This document shows, one piece after another, positions 5,766-7,525 of a DNA stretch of 7,525 nt; the stretch's first letter is position 1, and every line of letters begins with the position of its first letter. The stretch lies in contig DPPH01000030.1 in the NCBI GenBank assembly GCA_003539375.1, positions 1 through 7,525 on the forward strand. Direction: 5' to 3'. The stretch is from Clostridiales bacterium. GTDB taxonomy: Bacteria; Bacillota; Clostridia; Tissierellales; Dethiosulfatibacteraceae. The notes under the pieces are model-generated. The model did no database searches, had not been told where the DNA came from, and saw nothing but the letters and a program-made list of their open reading frames with translations. The position numbers and the translations under genes are program-made.

Positions 5766-6959
5766 ATGAATATACTTATAAAAAACGTAAAACTAGTTGA
5801 TTACAACCTAAATTTCAAAGGAGATATCCTTATAAAAGAGGGGATTATATCTAAAATAGATGAAAATATAAAGGAAAAAGGTATAAAAACTATAGATGGT
5901 AAGGGTAAAACATTAATGCCATCCTTTGTAGATACCCATGCTCATTTTAGAGAACCGGGATATGAATACAAAGAAGATATAGAAACAGGAAGTAAGGCAG
6001 CTTTAAAAGGTGGGTATACAGGTGTACTTCTTATGGGAAATACCAACCCTCCCGCCAGCAGTAAAAAAGTAATTGAACATGTCTTAGATAAAAGTAGAAA
6101 GCTTGACCTAATAGACATATACCAAGCCGGAACAATTACGGAAAATCTAGACGGACAAACATTAAGCCATCTAGATGAAATAAATGATTTGGTAGGAGTG
6201 ATTACCGATGACGGAAAGGGAGTAAAAAGTAGTAAAGTTCTTTACGATGCTATGATATATGCAAAAGAAAAAGAGCTTCTAATAATGTCCCACACTGAGG
6301 ATCCCGATTTTACAGACTCGGATATGAGATTAGCAGAAGATATGATGACCTATAGAGATATAGAACTTGCTAAAATCACCGGTGCTAAAATCCACTTTGC
6401 CCATGTTAGTACCAAAGAAGCAGCAGATAGGATAATCAAAGAAAAAAAATCCTATCCGAACATAAGCTTTGAAGTAACCCCCCACCATATATTTTCCTAC
6501 GATAAGATAGATTACAGGGTAAATCCTCCATTAAGAAAAAAAGAAGATAGGAATTACCTAATAGAATGTATAAGAAAGGGTGAAGTGGATTGTATAGGTA
6601 CAGACCACGCTCCCCACAGTAAAAAAGACAAAGAAATGGGTGCCCCTGGCATATCAGGAATAGAGGTAGCTTTTCAGCTTTTATATACAAAACTAGTAAA
6701 AGAAGAAAATATTCCTTTAGAAAGACTTTCTCAAATAATGTCCAAGAATACAGCAGACTTATTAGGAATTAAAAAAGGAAGATTGGAAGTAGGATACCAG
6801 GGAGATTTAGTATTGATAGATGAAGATAGGGAAGAAATATTAAATCCTGACACTTTTGTATCCAAGGGCAAGAACAACCCATTTAAAGGAGAAAAGTTAT
6901 ACGGAAAGATCATATCCACCATTAGAAAAGGAAAAATTATGTACTGGGAGGAAAATTAA
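5766..6959 (+). CDS. pyrC: Dihydroorotase (type I)
   Basis: PyrC closes N-carbamoyl-L-aspartate to dihydroorotate, the third pathway step. The 397-residue protein is a type I amidohydrolase with metal ligands visible in THAHFREPG (His58, His60), the Asp148-Asp149 pair of ITDDGKGV, His176 in MSHTED, His213 in FAHVS, VTPHH (238-241) and Asp280 in GTDHAPH. MGNTNP (90-95) and GAPGISGIE (292-300) are also typical. The active site looks complete, so it is not an inactive pyrC paralogue. It starts 6 bases after pyrI with only a weak ribosome site (AAAAGGGA, about 5748-5755), suggesting coupled translation. Confidence 0.97.
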   Translation: MNILIKNVKLVDYNLNFKGDILIKEGIISKIDENIKEKGIKTIDGKGKTLMPSFVDTHAHFREPGYEYKEDIETGSKAALKGGYTGVLLMGNTNPPASSKKVIEHVLDKSRKLDLIDIYQAGTITENLDGQTLSHLDEINDLVGVITDDGKGVKSSKVLYDAMIYAKEKELLIMSHTEDPDFTDSDMRLAEDMMTYRDIELAKITGAKIHFAHVSTKEAADRIIKEKKSYPNISFEVTPHHIFSYDKIDYRVNPPLRKKEDRNYLIECIRKGEVDCIGTDHAPHSKKDKEMGAPGISGIEVAFQLLYTKLVKEENIPLERLSQIMSKNTADLLGIKKGRLEVGYQGDLVLIDEDREEILNPDTFVSKGKNNPFKGEKLYGKIISTIRKGKIMYWEEN

Positions 6960-7525
6960 ATGATAGTTGATAAGTTATATGAAAATGTTGAAGAAAAAGG
7001 TCACGTATGTTTAGGTTTAGATACCGACTATGATTACATACCAAAGTATTTCGCAGAGGATTTTAAAAGCAAAGGAGAAGCTATTTACAACTTCAACAAA
7101 GAAATTATAGACAGTACAAAGGATTCTGTAGCCTGCTTTAAAGTTCAAATTGCATACTACGAGGCTTTAGGTCTTGAAGGACTAAAAGCCTATAAAAAAA
7201 CATTGGATTACATAAAGAAAAACAATACTATGGTTATCTCAGATATAAAAAGAGGAGATATTTTTAAAACGGCAGAAATGTATGCAAAAGGTCATTTTGA
7301 AGGAGATTTTGAAAGCGACTACCTTACGCTTAACTCATACATGGGCCTCAATGATTCTATAGAGCCTTTCTTACCCTACGTAGAAAAAAATGACAAAGGA
7401 GTATTTGTACTCATAAGAACATCCAATAAAGGAGCCAATGATTTTCAATACATAAAAAATGCTAAAGGTAGACCAGTGTATGAAATAGTAGGGGAGAAAT
7501 TGAATCAATTAGCTGGTAAATATAT
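6960..7525 (+). CDS. pyrF: Orotidine 5'-phosphate decarboxylase, type 2 (3' end outside window)
   Basis: PyrF decarboxylates OMP to UMP, the last pathway step. The ATG follows the pyrC stop with no gap and has a good site, GGGAGG (6946-6951), inside pyrC. The window holds 188 whole codons and ends mid-gene with no stop. The catalytic DxKxxD motif is seen as SDIKRGDI (Asp95, Lys97, Asp100), with LGLDTD (18-23) and FKVQ (Lys61) as substrate-binding elements. The LGLDTD start, YYEALGLEGL and LIRTSNKGAND point to the longer type 2 subfamily, found in many clostridia and actinobacteria, rather than the short Bacillus type. The operon presumably continues to dihydroorotate dehydrogenase and pyrE genes outside the window (inference). 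Confidence 0.95.
   Translation, partial: MIVDKLYENVEEKGHVCLGLDTDYDYIPKYFAEDFKSKGEAIYNFNKEIIDSTKDSVACFKVQIAYYEALGLEGLKAYKKTLDYIKKNNTMVISDIKRGDIFKTAEMYAKGHFEGDFESDYLTLNSYMGLNDSIEPFLPYVEKNDKGVFVLIRTSNKGANDFQYIKNAKGRPVYEIVGEKLNQLAGKY

Noticed and set aside
6436..6922. Minus-strand open frames inside pyrC, and similar ones at 1945-2133 and 3747-3938
   Set aside because: They lie wholly within strongly supported + strand genes, have no recognisable domains, and read as low-complexity shadows.
1..7525. CRISPR arrays, insertion sequences, tRNA or rRNA genes, phage genes
   Set aside because: No regularly spaced repeats, terminal inverted repeats, transposase motifs or RNA gene signatures were seen, and the window is almost fully occupied by ordinary metabolic genes.

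Overview
The window comes from an AT-rich, low-GC Gram-positive anaerobe, most likely a Clostridia/Tissierellia-type Firmicute. The evidence is strong AGGAGG ribosome sites, heavy AGA/ATA/AAA codon use, a PAS-GGDEF-HD-GYP protein, an ATCase with a PyrI regulatory chain, a type-2 PyrF and a PyrR-style leader. Genus cannot be told from the sequence alone. Every gene lies on the + strand.

Region 1 (1-1380) holds the 3' part of a c-di-GMP signalling gene (PAS, GGDEF and HD-GYP domains) that is open through the left edge. A clear intrinsic terminator follows its stop codon and insulates it from what follows.

Region 2 (about 1421-4212) is a compact three-gene operon. It encodes an ornithine-cyclodeaminase-family reductase, a proline-racemase-superfamily enzyme whose catalytic pair is Cys/Thr rather than Cys/Cys, and a FadR-type GntR regulator. 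Cys/Thr is the signature of trans-3-hydroxy-L-proline dehydratase. The two enzymes together make a pathway from trans-3-hydroxy-L-proline through delta1-pyrroline-2-carboxylate to L-proline. Between the promoter and the first gene lie two abutting TGGTNNNACCA sites that match the FadR-family operator form, so the regulator very probably controls its own operon.

Region 3 (about 4238-7525) is the start of the de novo pyrimidine operon: pyrB, pyrI, pyrC and pyrF, with pyrF cut by the right edge. pyrB and pyrI overlap, and the following genes are 6 and 0 bases apart. The leader before pyrB is the most interesting part. It contains a PyrR-type attenuator (anti-antiterminator, antiterminator, terminator) and then a second copy of the PyrR-type loop. 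The second copy has an identical loop sequence, a compensated stem pair, and a 3' side that runs into the pyrB ribosome binding site. This suggests the same regulator acts twice, first on transcription and then on translation.
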